From Planctomycetales bacterium 10988 (GTDB lineage: Bacteria; Planctomycetota; Planctomycetia; Pirellulales; Pb10988): a stretch of DNA of 64,000 bases. Made by a program: the position numbers and the translations under genes. The notes beneath the pieces are model-generated. The model worked only from the letters and a program-made list of their open reading frames with translations, made no database searches and was not told the origin of the DNA. Where the stretch lies: positions 6,104,709-6,168,708 of the forward strand of contig CP043547.1 of the NCBI GenBank assembly GCA_009664345.1, read 5' to 3'. How positions within the stretch are numbered: the first letter of the stretch is position 1; every line of letters starts with the position of its first letter. Of this stretch, positions 45,573-54,874 are shown piece by piece.

Positions 45573-46766
45573 ATGAGTAAACAAGGTGTGCCACAGGGGT
45601 TTCGACTTGGCGGTTGCTTTTGTGGAATTAAAGAATCAAAAAAGAATGACTTGGCGTTGATCGTTTCTGACACTCCTGCGGTAGCCGTGGGAACTTATAC
45701 AGAAAATTTAATTAAGGCTGCCCCGGTTCTATTAGATCAAGCCCGAACGCCGAGCCGTTCCATTCGCGGGGTCGTGCTCAACTCTGGTAATGCGAATGCC
45801 TGCACCGGAACGCAAGGCGATCAAGACGCCGCCACCATGTGCCGTTTGGCCGAAGAAGCCTTCGGTGCAAAACCTGAAAGTTTTCTGGTTCTCTCCACAG
45901 GTATCATTGGCGAATTCCTCCCCATGCCGGTCATTGAACAAGGGATTCAAGCTTTATCCTCGCAACTGGGCGAAAGCGAAGAACATCTACAACAAGCCGC
46001 CCAGGCGATGATGACCACGGATACCTTTCCCAAAATCGATCAACGTTCTTTTGCCCTAAGCAATGCCGCAGTTAACTTGATGGGGTTATGCAAAGGGGCC
46101 GCCATGATCGGTCCGAAGATGGCCACGATGCTGGCGGTTTTTGTGACCGACGCCGCTCTCGATCAGGCGGAAGCCCATGCCATGCTCAAGCGATGTGTTG
46201 ATCGAAGCTTCAATTGTGTCAGTGTCGAAGGGCATATGAGTACCAATGACACCGTCTTACTGTTGGCAAATGGAAAAGCTTGTCCCGAGCCCATCGCTCC
46301 GCTTGATTATGAACTCTTCGAAGAACAGCTCCTAGCCGGTTGCCAGCGACTCGCCAAGTCGATCGCGGAAGATGGAGAAGGAACCACCCATGTGGTGACT
46401 ATCGAAGTGGCCGGTTTAAAGAGCGAAGAAGATGCTCAACAGATCGCCAAGACCATTGCCAATAGTGCCTTGGTAAAAACCGCCATTCATGGTGCCGATC
46501 CCAACTGGGGCCGCATTATCTCCGCCGCCGGTTATGCCGAAATCCCTTTCGATCCCATGCAAGTGACGCTTCACGTTCAAGGGCATTTACTCTATCAGGC
46601 AGGGCAACCCGTGGCGTTTGATGCGGAAGAAGTTTCTGAAGCGATTCGCAATCAAAAGGAAGTCACGTTACGATTGAAGTTCTCTGAAGGCGATGCCGCA
46701 ACTACCTTCTGGACGACGGACCTGACTGCTGAATATGTTCGTTTAAACGCCGATTACCACACATGA
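45573..46766 (+). CDS. argJ: Ornithine acetyltransferase / N-acetylglutamate synthase
   Basis: About 397 residues. Conserved segments: GFRLGGCFCGIK, VLNSGNANACTG, KGAAMIGPKMATML (self-cleavage site, whose threonine, in ATML, starts the beta subunit) and HGADPNWGRII. It recycles the acetyl group from N-acetylornithine to glutamate. The ATG at 45573 has GGAAAG near it; an ATG at 45561 would add four residues and has no ribosome site. Its last four bases (ATGA) overlap the start of the potassium-channel gene. Confidence 0.95.
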   Translation: MSKQGVPQGFRLGGCFCGIKESKKNDLALIVSDTPAVAVGTYTENLIKAAPVLLDQARTPSRSIRGVVLNSGNANACTGTQGDQDAATMCRLAEEAFGAKPESFLVLSTGIIGEFLPMPVIEQGIQALSSQLGESEEHLQQAAQAMMTTDTFPKIDQRSFALSNAAVNLMGLCKGAAMIGPKMATMLAVFVTDAALDQAEAHAMLKRCVDRSFNCVSVEGHMSTNDTVLLLANGKACPEPIAPLDYELFEEQLLAGCQRLAKSIAEDGEGTTHVVTIEVAGLKSEEDAQQIAKTIANSALVKTAIHGADPNWGRIISAAGYAEIPFDPMQVTLHVQGHLLYQAGQPVAFDAEEVSEAIRNQKEVTLRLKFSEGDAATTFWTTDLTAEYVRLNADYHT

Positions 46767-47815
46767 ACTTTAGTAGCCCAATCAAGCGACTGCAAACCGG
46801 AGCAATCTTTCTGTTCTGTGTCTTTATTACCGCAGTATTGGGATATCGACTAAGCGGGTGGGGATGGATTGATTCGATTTATATGGTCGTGATCACCGTC
46901 TCGACAGTCGGGTTTGCGGAAACACGAGAGATGGATAGCTCGCCCGCTTTGCGACTGTTTACGATCTTTGTCATTCTCTTTGGCATGACCGCCTCGGCTT
47001 ATACCTTCGGGGGTTTCATTCAACTTTTAACCGAAGGGGAGATCAATAGAGCCTTGAACCAACGCCGTACCAATCAAGCCATTAAACAACTGAAACGCCA
47101 CATTATCGTCTGTGGATTTGGCCGCATGGGTGAAGTGGTCTGTCATGAACTTCGTCAAAGTAATCGTTCGGTCGTCGTCATTGACCGCGATAAAGAAATG
47201 TTTGACGAAGCGACAAGCCAAGATTATTTAGCTATCACCGGCGATGCGACCGAAGAAGAAACCCTCCTTGAAGCGGGTATCTTGGATGCGAATTGTTTAG
47301 TGACCGTGCTGCCAAGTGATGCCGAAAATGTGTTTATTACTTTAACGGCTAGAAATTTAAATCCTGACATTCAAATTCTGGCGCGTGGGGAACTTGCTTC
47401 TACAGAAAAGAAATTGCTTCAAGCTGGGGCAAACCGCGTGGTTCTTTCAACGGTCATCGGTGCCATGCGGATTGCCAGCATGATCACGAGACCTTCGATT
47501 GTGGAATTGATTGAACAGGTCACGGGTGGAAATAGTTTAAATGTACAAATCGACCACATCGACATTATGATCGATGAGCTTCAGATTCCTAAAGACTCTT
47601 CTTTAGTCGGAAAGTCCGTCGTCGAATGTCACATTCGCAACCGTCATGGTTTAATTGTCGTTGCCATCAAGCGACATGATAATAGTCGGTTATTATTTAA
47701 TCCTGATCATAAATTAATCTTTCAAGTGTTAGATATCATCATCGTGATGGGAAGCCGAGAAAATATTCAACGCTTTGCCAATGAATATGAGATGATTCAG
47801 GATATTTTACATTAG
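46763..47815 (+). CDS. Two-helix potassium channel with RCK (TrkA-N/TrkA-C) domains
   Basis: 350 residues: TM1 (about 11-30), a pore loop with selectivity filter TVGFA (48-52) instead of the usual TVGYG, TM2 (65-90), then an RCK domain with the Rossmann motif IIVCGFGRMGEVV (114-126) and a TrkA-C-like end. The F/A substitution after TVG changes canonical filter positions, so K+ selectivity is not certain. It likely sets K+ conductance under ligand control. The start ATG overlaps the argJ stop (ATGA), implying coupled translation, an unusual partner for arginine synthesis. Confidence 0.9.
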   Translation: MNFSSPIKRLQTGAIFLFCVFITAVLGYRLSGWGWIDSIYMVVITVSTVGFAETREMDSSPALRLFTIFVILFGMTASAYTFGGFIQLLTEGEINRALNQRRTNQAIKQLKRHIIVCGFGRMGEVVCHELRQSNRSVVVIDRDKEMFDEATSQDYLAITGDATEEETLLEAGILDANCLVTVLPSDAENVFITLTARNLNPDIQILARGELASTEKKLLQAGANRVVLSTVIGAMRIASMITRPSIVELIEQVTGGNSLNVQIDHIDIMIDELQIPKDSSLVGKSVVECHIRNRHGLIVVAIKRHDNSRLLFNPDHKLIFQVLDIIIVMGSRENIQRFANEYEMIQDILH

Positions 47816-47859
47816 AATTTTTTTAAACATTTTTTAAATAAAACAGAAGGTAGAAATAA

Positions 47860-48171
47860 ATGATTTACGTTACCGCTTTTTTAGAAGTGAAACCCGGGAA
47901 CCGTGCCAAGTTAGTGGAAGAGTTTCAAAAGATTGTTCCCGAAGTGTTAGCCGAAGAGGGCTGTTTAGGATATGTTCCCACAATTGACACTGCGGATCCT
48001 GTCGTTGATGCCCAAACCGTTCGACCGGAAGTCGTTACCGTGGTTGAGCAATGGGAAAGCCCCGCCGCCCTCAAGGCTCATCTCGATGCCCCGCACATGG
48101 CCGCCTTCCGGGAGCGAGTCGGGGATATCTTGGAAAATGTCACGCTTTATGTAACGGAACCCACCCAATAA
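47860..48171 (+). CDS. Antibiotic biosynthesis monooxygenase (ABM) domain protein
   Basis: 103 residues, a single ferredoxin-like ABM fold: MIYVTAFLEVKPGN, then VVTVVEQWESPAALKAHLDAPHM. Members are quinol monooxygenases (YgiN-like) or unassigned. The conserved small-molecule pocket cannot be assigned a substrate. It follows the K+ channel gene by 44 bases on the same strand and precedes the XdhC-like gene by 58. Confidence 0.88.
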   Translation: MIYVTAFLEVKPGNRAKLVEEFQKIVPEVLAEEGCLGYVPTIDTADPVVDAQTVRPEVVTVVEQWESPAALKAHLDAPHMAAFRERVGDILENVTLYVTEPTQ

Positions 48172-48229
48172 CGGTCTGCCTGACAGAGGTTTTCTCCTTC
48201 TACACGCCCTTTATTCTTGGGAGTAAACC

Positions 48230-49336
48230 ATGCGTACCCTCATGCAAACTTGGCTGGAGCGACAACAGCAACAGAAAACGACGATTTTCTGTCGGCTGGT
48301 GGAAACGCATGGCTCGACCCCGCAAAAGGCCGGGGCCGGGATGCTCATCTTTCCTGAAGGCGGGCAGTTTGGCACGCTGGGTGGTGGCTGTGTCGAGGCG
48401 GAAGTGCAAAGCAAAGCCCTTCAGTTGCAACCCGGTCAGCCTCCGGAGATTTTATCCTTTTCTTTAAATCATGATTATGGTTGGGATGATGGATTGATCT
48501 GCGGCGGGGTAATGAAAATTCTTCTCGACCCCGGCGGAACTTCGGATGCTAATCGCTACTTCTCCACACAGGCCCGATTATTAGCAGAAGGGACAGGCTT
48601 TACCGAAGTTTGTATCACCAATGAACAGGAAGCCGGGAGCGATTCCCAAAACCGCTTTTTGGTTCTTGAGAACGGCCGTCTTGAAGCGATTCGTTTTGAT
48701 CGTCCCGTGGATATCAAGCCAGAGCTAGATTTCAATCTGGAAACTGTTGAAAAGCTGAGAGCCGCTTTAAGGCCGCTTTCAGAACGCCCTCGGCCTTATC
48801 ATCAAGAGGGTTTTGCCTTTCTTCCTTCCCTGCCACGTTGCCGGTTAATCATTATTGGTGCGGGACATATCGGCCAAGCGGTCGCGGGTTGGGCAACGGA
48901 GTTGGATTTTGAAGTCTGGGTGGTGGATGATCGAGCTTCCTATTGTTCAGAAGAACGCTTTCCGAAGATTGAAAAGTTGGTGGTTGGCCCTTTTGAAGAA
49001 ATCCTTCCTCAACTCCCCATTGACCAGAGTACCTATTGTTTAATTGTCACCCGGGGGCATAACCACGACGAAGAGGCTTTGTTTCATTTGATTCAACAAA
49101 ATGCTTGCTATTTAGGGATGATTGGTAGCAAGCGAAAGATTCGATTGATCTTCGATGACCTTCGAGGCGAAGGGATTACCGATGAGCAATTGGAACGGGT
49201 TCATGCCCCCGTAGGATTGGAGATCGGTTCGCAAACCGTTCCGGAAATCGCGATCAGCATCTTGGCGGAAATCGTTGCTCATCGAAATTGCCAAGGGAAA
49301 ATCCCAGGGAAATCACTTTCAAGCTTGGAGCGATGA
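48230..49336 (+). CDS. XdhC/CoxF-family molybdenum enzyme maturation protein
   Basis: 368 residues. N-terminal XdhC domain with FCRLVETHGSTPQKAG and GTLGGGCVEAEV (GGGCVE), then a C-terminal Rossmann region IIIGAGHIGQAVAGWA and VTRGHNHDEEALFHL. XdhC-type proteins insert sulfurated molybdenum cofactor into xanthine dehydrogenase-like enzymes. No such enzyme's structural gene is in the window, but the overlapping MocA-like gene completes a maturation pair. Their stop/start overlap is four bases (ATGA at 49333-49336). Confidence 0.92.
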   Translation: MRTLMQTWLERQQQQKTTIFCRLVETHGSTPQKAGAGMLIFPEGGQFGTLGGGCVEAEVQSKALQLQPGQPPEILSFSLNHDYGWDDGLICGGVMKILLDPGGTSDANRYFSTQARLLAEGTGFTEVCITNEQEAGSDSQNRFLVLENGRLEAIRFDRPVDIKPELDFNLETVEKLRAALRPLSERPRPYHQEGFAFLPSLPRCRLIIIGAGHIGQAVAGWATELDFEVWVVDDRASYCSEERFPKIEKLVVGPFEEILPQLPIDQSTYCLIVTRGHNHDEEALFHLIQQNACYLGMIGSKRKIRLIFDDLRGEGITDEQLERVHAPVGLEIGSQTVPEIAISILAEIVAHRNCQGKIPGKSLSSLER

Positions 49337-49965
49337 AGTTGCAAGATCGCTTAACTCTCCCTCTTCGTGACTTTCGTTCCTTCGCGGTTTTGCCAGCGGC
49401 AGGGAAAAGTCAACGCATGGGGAGTGCAAAACTTCTTTTGCCTTTGAATAAACAAACGGTTTGGGAAACGGTCTGTTCAACTTGGTGTGAAAGTGAAGTT
49501 GATCATGTCGTTGCCGTCCTTCCGCCAGACGAACCCGAAATCCATTCGTTAACAAAACCATTTCGCATTCAACCAGTCACCCCCTCGCAACGCCCCGCCG
49601 ATATGAAAGCGTCTGTTCTTTGTGGAATTGAGTGGATCGAGCAAAACTTTCAGCCGGAACCATACGATGTTTTGTTGGTTGCCCCGTCTGATTTACCTTT
49701 GTTACAAACTTCCACCATCGACCTTTTACTATCAAAGTACTGCGGTGGAATCGACCAACTTTTACTTCCCACGCATGGTGAGAAGCAAGGACATCCTTTA
49801 CTGTTGGCTTGGTCAATGGTGAATCACATCCGAGCATTAGAAGCCAATGAAGGGATCAATCAACTGCTGAAAGATCACCGAGTGAGCTGCGTAGAAGTCG
49901 GAAGTCGACGGCAATGGGAGGACGTAGACACTCCCGAAGATTATAAAAATCTCCGAGAGTGTTAA
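49333..49965 (+). CDS. MocA/MobA-like molybdopterin nucleotidyltransferase
   Basis: 210 residues. Nucleotide-binding AVLPAAGKSQRMGSAKLLLP, VAPSDLPLLQ (metal-binding Asp) and later LLPTHGEKQGHPLLL with WEDVDTPEDY at the end, all features of molybdenum cofactor cytidylyl/guanylyltransferases. It attaches CMP or GMP to molybdopterin. With XdhC this pattern suggests MocA (cytidylyl), but the nucleotide is not fixed. The frame is open back to a TTG at 49288; the ATG at 49333, overlapping the xdhC-like stop, is more likely. Convergent with the cytochrome b gene. Confidence 0.88.
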   Translation: MKLQDRLTLPLRDFRSFAVLPAAGKSQRMGSAKLLLPLNKQTVWETVCSTWCESEVDHVVAVLPPDEPEIHSLTKPFRIQPVTPSQRPADMKASVLCGIEWIEQNFQPEPYDVLLVAPSDLPLLQTSTIDLLLSKYCGGIDQLLLPTHGEKQGHPLLLAWSMVNHIRALEANEGINQLLKDHRVSCVEVGSRRQWEDVDTPEDYKNLREC

Positions 49966-49998
49966 CTCGATTCACTTTGTTTACTCCGCCGAAGCTTA

Positions 49999-51819
49999 CT
50001 ACTTTTCATATTCTGGCGGAGGCAGGAGCCGAATCCAATCGACAATCAGTCCGATTTCGCGTTGCGAAAGAATCTCTTCAAAGGCAGGCATCCGGTCGTT
50101 GGAATCTGGGTAAAATTGAGGATGTTCCGGATTGGAGACCATTTGGATCATCCAATCACGCGAGCCATAGCCGGTTAAATCCGGGGCATAGAAGCCATCT
50201 TCATTCACTCCACGATACGCATGGCAAGCGGAACACTCATTGGTATCGTCCTTCAAATAGGCAATGCCTTCATCAAGTTCACCAGAAGCCCGGGCCTCAT
50301 CATCACGATCGCTTTGATAGGCGAGTTCTGCCTCTGCGGAAAGTGCGATGATTCCTTTTTCCAAAGCCTCCGATTGTTCTTCCTCGTAGTAGCCAACCGA
50401 ATCTTGGACAAAGTAAACCATATCGCCTTCGGCAAAGGCGGTGTTGCCAAAGTAGTCCGGTCCGGCGACATGCTCCGGATCGAGAAGTTTTTCAATCCAA
50501 GGACGACTTCCGAATCCACCCAAATCCGGCGCTGAGGCTTCTTCGGCAAGTTCATTGCCTAGACCATCATGACCGAAAACGCGATGGCAGCTCGAACAGT
50601 TGGCCTCAAACAATAAAGGCCCTTGCGAAAGGGGGTCTTCATATTTACGAGCCAAGGCCCCTTCAAAGCCTATCCCGTTTGCTTCGACCAATTCGTGAAT
50701 GCGTTCGGCTTCCCAATCGGCCTGCTGCCGGGCAATTTGGTAGTCGGGATCATTGGCGTCTTCGTACAATGCCAAGCCGCTCAGCGTGAAAATCACACAT
50801 GCCAAAATACAGAGAAACAGCAGATTGACGCGATGTCCCCATTTCCATTTTCCCCAGAAAGGCATCAAAGCCAAGAAAGTCATGATCATGCCGGGAATGA
50901 CAATCGCCCCAAAGAAAGCCGCTGGAATGACGAGACTCGAACCGAATTCAACATTGCCGTGGAAATATTTCAGCGTCTGAAAAAGGAAGAGAAAGTACCA
51001 TTCCGGCCGTGCGGCCGATGAAGGATTCGCGGGATCGGCAGGTGCCTCCAAATGAGCCCCACCAAAATAAATGACAATGGCCGCCACCACGGCGAGAAAT
51101 CCGAGCGAAGCAACAATGTCTCGCAAAAATTGATCGGGCCAATAGCCGACGACTTTCTTCTTTTCTTCCGTTTGCGGCGGAGTCGTATATCCATGACGGC
51201 GGAAGAGTTTGACATGCACAATGATGAACAGAATCAACAATCCCGGCAGAATCCCTGCATGCAGGGCAAAGAATCGCGTCAGGGTGTGCTGACCAAAAGC
51301 GACTCCGCCAACGGCCAACTTTTGAATGGAATCGCCGACAAAAGGGACCAGACCTGCCAAGTTCGTTGCCACTCCTGTCGCGCGAAAGCCACGTTGATCC
51401 CAAGGGAGAAGATAACCCGTCAGCCCCATGGCCAAGACAAGTTGCAAGAGAACCAACCCGGTCCAGAAGTTGACTTCGCGAGGAGCTTTGTAGGCACCAT
51501 GAATGATCACTTGCAACATGTGCAAGGCTAACAGAATGACCATCGCTTGGGCGGTAAAGTGGTGCAAACCCCGCAAAAACCAACCGCCTTGCATTTCAAA
51601 TTGAATGTAATAAACGCTTTCCCAGGCATTTTGCACCCCAGGGCTGTAAGCGGACCAGAGGAAAATCCCGGTGATCACCTGAACGCAGAAAGCCATCAAC
51701 AGGGTCGTTCCCCAAACGTATCGCCAGCGGGCCCCCCCGGGGATCGATAGATAAAGGGTTTCCGACACCCAAGTGCGGTAGCCTGTCCGATCGTCTAACC
51801 AAGCTGCTATTTTACTCAT
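49999..51819 (-). CDS. Cytochrome b fused to two cytochrome c domains (bc complex)
   Basis: 606 residues. The first 380 are a complete cytochrome b: b-type haem ligands in LHHFTAQAMVILLALHMLQV and LHAGILPGLLILFIIVHVKL, and a quinol-site PEWYFLF. Two c-type haem motifs follow, CSSCH (about 407-411) and CSACH (about 527-531), each with its own domain, the second with a Met-bearing NDRMPAFEE segment. One chain thus replaces cytochrome b, subunit IV and the c1 subunit. Preceded by the Rieske gene with a four-base overlap. It oxidises menaquinol and passes electrons outward. Confidence 0.94.
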   Translation of the reverse strand: MSKIAAWLDDRTGYRTWVSETLYLSIPGGARWRYVWGTTLLMAFCVQVITGIFLWSAYSPGVQNAWESVYYIQFEMQGGWFLRGLHHFTAQAMVILLALHMLQVIIHGAYKAPREVNFWTGLVLLQLVLAMGLTGYLLPWDQRGFRATGVATNLAGLVPFVGDSIQKLAVGGVAFGQHTLTRFFALHAGILPGLLILFIIVHVKLFRRHGYTTPPQTEEKKKVVGYWPDQFLRDIVASLGFLAVVAAIVIYFGGAHLEAPADPANPSSAARPEWYFLFLFQTLKYFHGNVEFGSSLVIPAAFFGAIVIPGMIMTFLALMPFWGKWKWGHRVNLLFLCILACVIFTLSGLALYEDANDPDYQIARQQADWEAERIHELVEANGIGFEGALARKYEDPLSQGPLLFEANCSSCHRVFGHDGLGNELAEEASAPDLGGFGSRPWIEKLLDPEHVAGPDYFGNTAFAEGDMVYFVQDSVGYYEEEQSEALEKGIIALSAEAELAYQSDRDDEARASGELDEGIAYLKDDTNECSACHAYRGVNEDGFYAPDLTGYGSRDWMIQMVSNPEHPQFYPDSNDRMPAFEEILSQREIGLIVDWIRLLPPPEYEK

Positions 51820-52436
51820 TGAATTTCAATTCTATCCTTTTTGCCTGCTTGGAATTGTAGGTATTGCACCCAAACTTCAGAAGCTTGGGCCAGTAAGGTT
51901 TCATCGACTTTCAATTTGTCCATGTTTCGTGGACTGACGCTGTGCTTCGGATCGTCTCGCTCGCCCTCCACCGAAAAGATGGCATTATGACAGGGGCATT
52001 CATATTGTTCGCGAGCTTCTTTAAATTCCACAAAGCAGCCGGCATGAGGACAGACCGCACTGAAGGCAATGACGTTTTCGCCTTCGCGACGAAGATAAAC
52101 TGCCCCGATGCGGACATTGTCGAAGCGATTCCAAGCATCCACCTTTTCTGCTTCGATCGGAAAGCGGCGAGGGGTGCCGTCTTCGGGGATTTCTTGCAGA
52201 TTGGCGACAAACAGGAATCCTGCTTGGGGACCTCCTTCGGTGGGTGTCTCCTCGCTATCGGGTTTCGATCGTTCTCTTTTTCTTAGCGGATCAAGATAGA
52301 CAACGATTCCACTGGCAAAAGGGACCAGGAAGAACAGGACTCCTAAACAAGCCGCGACAGCTTGCATGAAAAAACCGCGACGAGGCGGTTCGGGAGTTTC
52401 TTCCGCGGTCGAAGCTGGTTGAACATCGTTTGACAT
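51816..52436 (-). CDS. Rieske iron-sulfur protein of the bc complex
   Basis: 206 residues. A twin-Arg start is visible (PPRRGFFMQ) followed by one membrane helix (about 24-48), then the 2Fe-2S domain with CPHAGCF and CPCHN, the four cluster ligands (Cys, His, Cys, His). The PHAG sequence differs from the usual THLG, which may lower the redox potential in menaquinol-oxidising complexes. TTG at 52442 or ATG at 52436 (preferred, GGGAG nine bases upstream). Its stop overlaps the cytochrome b gene by four bases. Confidence 0.94.
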   Translation of the reverse strand: MSNDVQPASTAEETPEPPRRGFFMQAVAACLGVLFFLVPFASGIVVYLDPLRKRERSKPDSEETPTEGGPQAGFLFVANLQEIPEDGTPRRFPIEAEKVDAWNRFDNVRIGAVYLRREGENVIAFSAVCPHAGCFVEFKEAREQYECPCHNAIFSVEGERDDPKHSVSPRNMDKLKVDETLLAQASEVWVQYLQFQAGKKDRIEIQ

Positions 52437-52710
52437 GAACAATCGCTCCCATCGGCGGTTGGCTGGATTCAGGAAGGTACGGGCAATTTCGGGGGCAAGT
52501 AAGCGCTTCGCCTACTCATCCAAACTGCCTCTAGTGTGCTTAGGTTGCTAGGATTTCTCAACCCCATGGCCATTAGCTTGGGCTGCTTCCAGAGAAAATT
52601 ATAAAGCAACGAATCAATATACTTTGATTGTTTCAGCAGGAGATGTCAAGATAAGCGGCCATTCCGCCTCGAAACAGGAGTTCGAAAGAAGTTAAAAGAA
52701 GATGCTTGGG

Positions 52711-53451
52711 CTAGGCTGTCCGCTGACCGACATGGATGGCAATTTGACCTAGCATGAGAGATTTGACTTGCACCTCGGCAAAGCCATGTTCTTTCCACTC
52801 TTGGGCAAGTTCTTTCTTCGAAGGAAATCTCGCTGTTGATTCGGCCAAGTAACGATAGGCTTGCGAATCTGCCCCGTGCATCCGGATGAGAAGAGGCATC
52901 ATGACTCTCAGGTAGAGTTGCGAGCCGAACTTGAAAACGCTTTGATCTGGTTGCGACATTTCCACGCAAACGAAGCGACCGCCGGGTTTGAGAATGCGGA
53001 GGATTTCTCGATAGGCAGCGGGGCGATCTCCAACATTTCGCAGCACCCAACCCATGGTGACGACATCGGCGATTTCATTTTCCAGGTGCGTTTCCCCTGC
53101 TCCGGCAAGTTCGAGTTCGGCAGGAGAATCCGGATAGAGCACTTCGGCCTTATGTCGGGCGACTTCCAACATCTTTTCGCTAAGGTCCAGCCCGATCACG
53201 CGACCATCAGGGCCGACCGTCTCTCTTAGCAGAAAATAAAGGTCCCCGGTGCCTGTTCCTAAATCAACCACGGTATCCCCAGGAGAGACATCGCCAAGTC
53301 GAATCGCTTCACGCCGCCAAGCTTGGTCCTGTCCCAAACTCATCCATCGATTTAAGCGATCATAAGGAGTCGCAATCCGATTAAAGAGATCATTAACGTA
53401 GGCTTGCCGCTGAGTACCGTTCAATTGAGAAGCTTCCTGAGGAGTGATCAT
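52711..53451 (-). CDS. ubiE: Demethylmenaquinone methyltransferase
   Basis: 246 residues, class I SAM methyltransferase. Motif I VVDLGTGTGDLYF, the UbiE motif VTMGWVLRNVGDRPAAYREILRILKPGG in shorter segments (MGWVLRNV, ILKPGGRF) and YNDLFNRIATPYDRLNRWMS-like start are typical of MenG/UbiE. In a menaquinone organism it makes the last methylation of the quinone. It lies on the same strand as the Rieske and cytochrome b genes, 268 bases upstream, linking quinone supply to the complex that uses it. Confidence 0.9.
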   Translation of the reverse strand: MITPQEASQLNGTQRQAYVNDLFNRIATPYDRLNRWMSLGQDQAWRREAIRLGDVSPGDTVVDLGTGTGDLYFLLRETVGPDGRVIGLDLSEKMLEVARHKAEVLYPDSPAELELAGAGETHLENEIADVVTMGWVLRNVGDRPAAYREILRILKPGGRFVCVEMSQPDQSVFKFGSQLYLRVMMPLLIRMHGADSQAYRYLAESTARFPSKKELAQEWKEHGFAEVQVKSLMLGQIAIHVGQRTA

Positions 53452-53598
53452 TTTCGCTCGTGCTCTATTTAGTAGTAAAAGGGAAACCGAGAAAGTGAGC
53501 TTCTCACAACCGTAGAAATGCTATTTTAACAAGAACGCCGTTCAACGAAACGGGCAGAATCGGAAGAGAGATCGACAGGAAGGGAGATTTTCGACGAT

Positions 53599-54162
53599 TT
53601 AGAGCGGAAATCGAGAAGGCTGAGAGCGAAAGATTTCGAAGGCTTTATCCAACACCGGCCGCAGTTGTTCACTCACCAGGGGCAAAGAGGGGACTTCTCT
53701 TTCGCTGATCCACCGTAACTCTCGAATGATTGCCGGTCGGTCCCCGAAGGTGAGATGTTCTTTCTTTCGAGGGATGAAGACAAAATAGTGAACTCTCTTT
53801 TGAATCAGAAGTGTCCGGCGGCGAAAGGAATAATCGAGATAACCGATGGGAGCATGGATTTCCGGGGAGAACATCAGCCCTGTTTCTTCCAGCAACTCCC
53901 GGATGGCGGCCTCTTCCGCGGACTCGACTCCTTCTAAATGACCCTTGGGGAGTTCATAGCCCGAGGCCCGAATCCGCATGACGAGCAGTTCCGGGGTTCC
54001 CTCTTTGGTTCGCATCAAGGCACCTCCAGCTGATACCTCGTTCCTTACTTTCGAAATCGAGGGTTCATATTCGGAGGGCACGGCCGTTCTCCCAGGTGCG
54101 AAGCGACTCAAAGTGTCAAAAAAGAGAGAAGATAATGAATAATTAAGGTTCTCAAAATGCAA
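53599..54162 (-). CDS. Nudix hydrolase
   Basis: 187 residues. The complete Nudix box fits G74-x5-E80-x7-RELLEETGL (88-96), so it should hydrolyse a nucleoside-diphosphate-linked substrate, unknown here. The frame begins with TTG at 54162; the N-terminal 45 residues are poorly conserved. A perfect GGAGGT precedes the ATG at 54015, but that would drop the conserved SAGG segment, so I keep the longer form with caution. Confidence 0.85.
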   Translation of the reverse strand: MHFENLNYSLSSLFFDTLSRFAPGRTAVPSEYEPSISKVRNEVSAGGALMRTKEGTPELLVMRIRASGYELPKGHLEGVESAEEAAIRELLEETGLMFSPEIHAPIGYLDYSFRRRTLLIQKRVHYFVFIPRKKEHLTFGDRPAIIRELRWISEREVPSLPLVSEQLRPVLDKAFEIFRSQPSRFPL

Positions 54163-54678
54163 ACATTGTGTACTTCATTAAAAATGAATCAAGAGGGAAG
54201 ATCCTCAGCCTCTATTCACACGTTTCTATTATAAGTTTCCCGCCTTGCCTGGTCCAGTTTCCCGAGCGGGTGAATTGGTTATTCTCCAGGTCCTTTTAAC
54301 ATTTATTACACGGATTAAAGGGAAAATGCCTTTCAGTCCCCACTGAAAAGAACCTCTTAAATTGGCGAGGAGCTTTCGTAGACATTGATTTTTCTGTAGG
54401 AGAAACCTAAACTTTTAGAAATTTCAAAACGTAAAGAGATAAACGATAGACGGAAGAGAAGGAAGAACGATTTTCAGAAGAGGGTACCAATAAATGAGAT
54501 TGACTGTTTAAAAATACTACTCTATCCCATTAAATAGTGGTTATCACGGACTGAATTCAAGTTCTTCGCTATTATTGAGGGATTTGCCTAAGATGCTCTA
54601 TGATTGACTTTACGCTTGTTTCCAGTGCCACGATGATGGCAGGTTCGCTAGTCCTGTAGCAGTCTCTTCCAAGGCGAG
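54163..54678. other. AT-rich gap upstream of the HINT remnant
   Basis: 516 bases. A perfect seven-base hairpin TTTCAGT-CCCC-ACTGAAA sits at 54331-54348. No gene was found. Confidence 0.45.
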
Positions 54679-54873
54679 GCCTGTCCCAGCCGGGGAATTG
54701 CGGTTGATACGGAAGTCGCTAGATCGCCGCCGATTCAAGCGACTCTGATCGAACTGATTTGTGTCGGGCAGCGGGTGCCGGAGCGGAACCCCGAGGTCAG
54801 CGATCTCGAACGCTCGTGCTTCACCGATTCCGATCCGTAGACATGGCGGAATATGGAACTTCAGCTTCCCAAG
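54679..54873 (+). pseudogene. Decayed HINT/pretoxin-like domain fragment
   Basis: Translated from 54679, the frame reads ACPSRGIAVDTEVARSPPIQ, then a segment ending VGQRVPERNPEVSDLERSC, and after an in-frame TAG at 54838-54840 continues with TWRNMELQLPK. This is recognisable as the N-terminal part of a HINT (Hedgehog/intein) domain of the planctomycete Rhs/polymorphic-toxin type: Cys at the start, a VGQRV turn, NPEVSD and a WRxxxLxxPK strand. The internal stop, lack of a start and sudden divergence mark a pseudogene. It is also more GC-rich than its flanks. Family match is from memory, not a search. Confidence 0.55.
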
Positions 54874-54874
54874 T

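Noticed and set aside
54761-54874. N-terminal extension of the immunity-like gene
   Set aside because: The extra 38 residues are an out-of-frame reading of the HINT remnant and look random; the ATG at 54875 begins the conserved-looking part.
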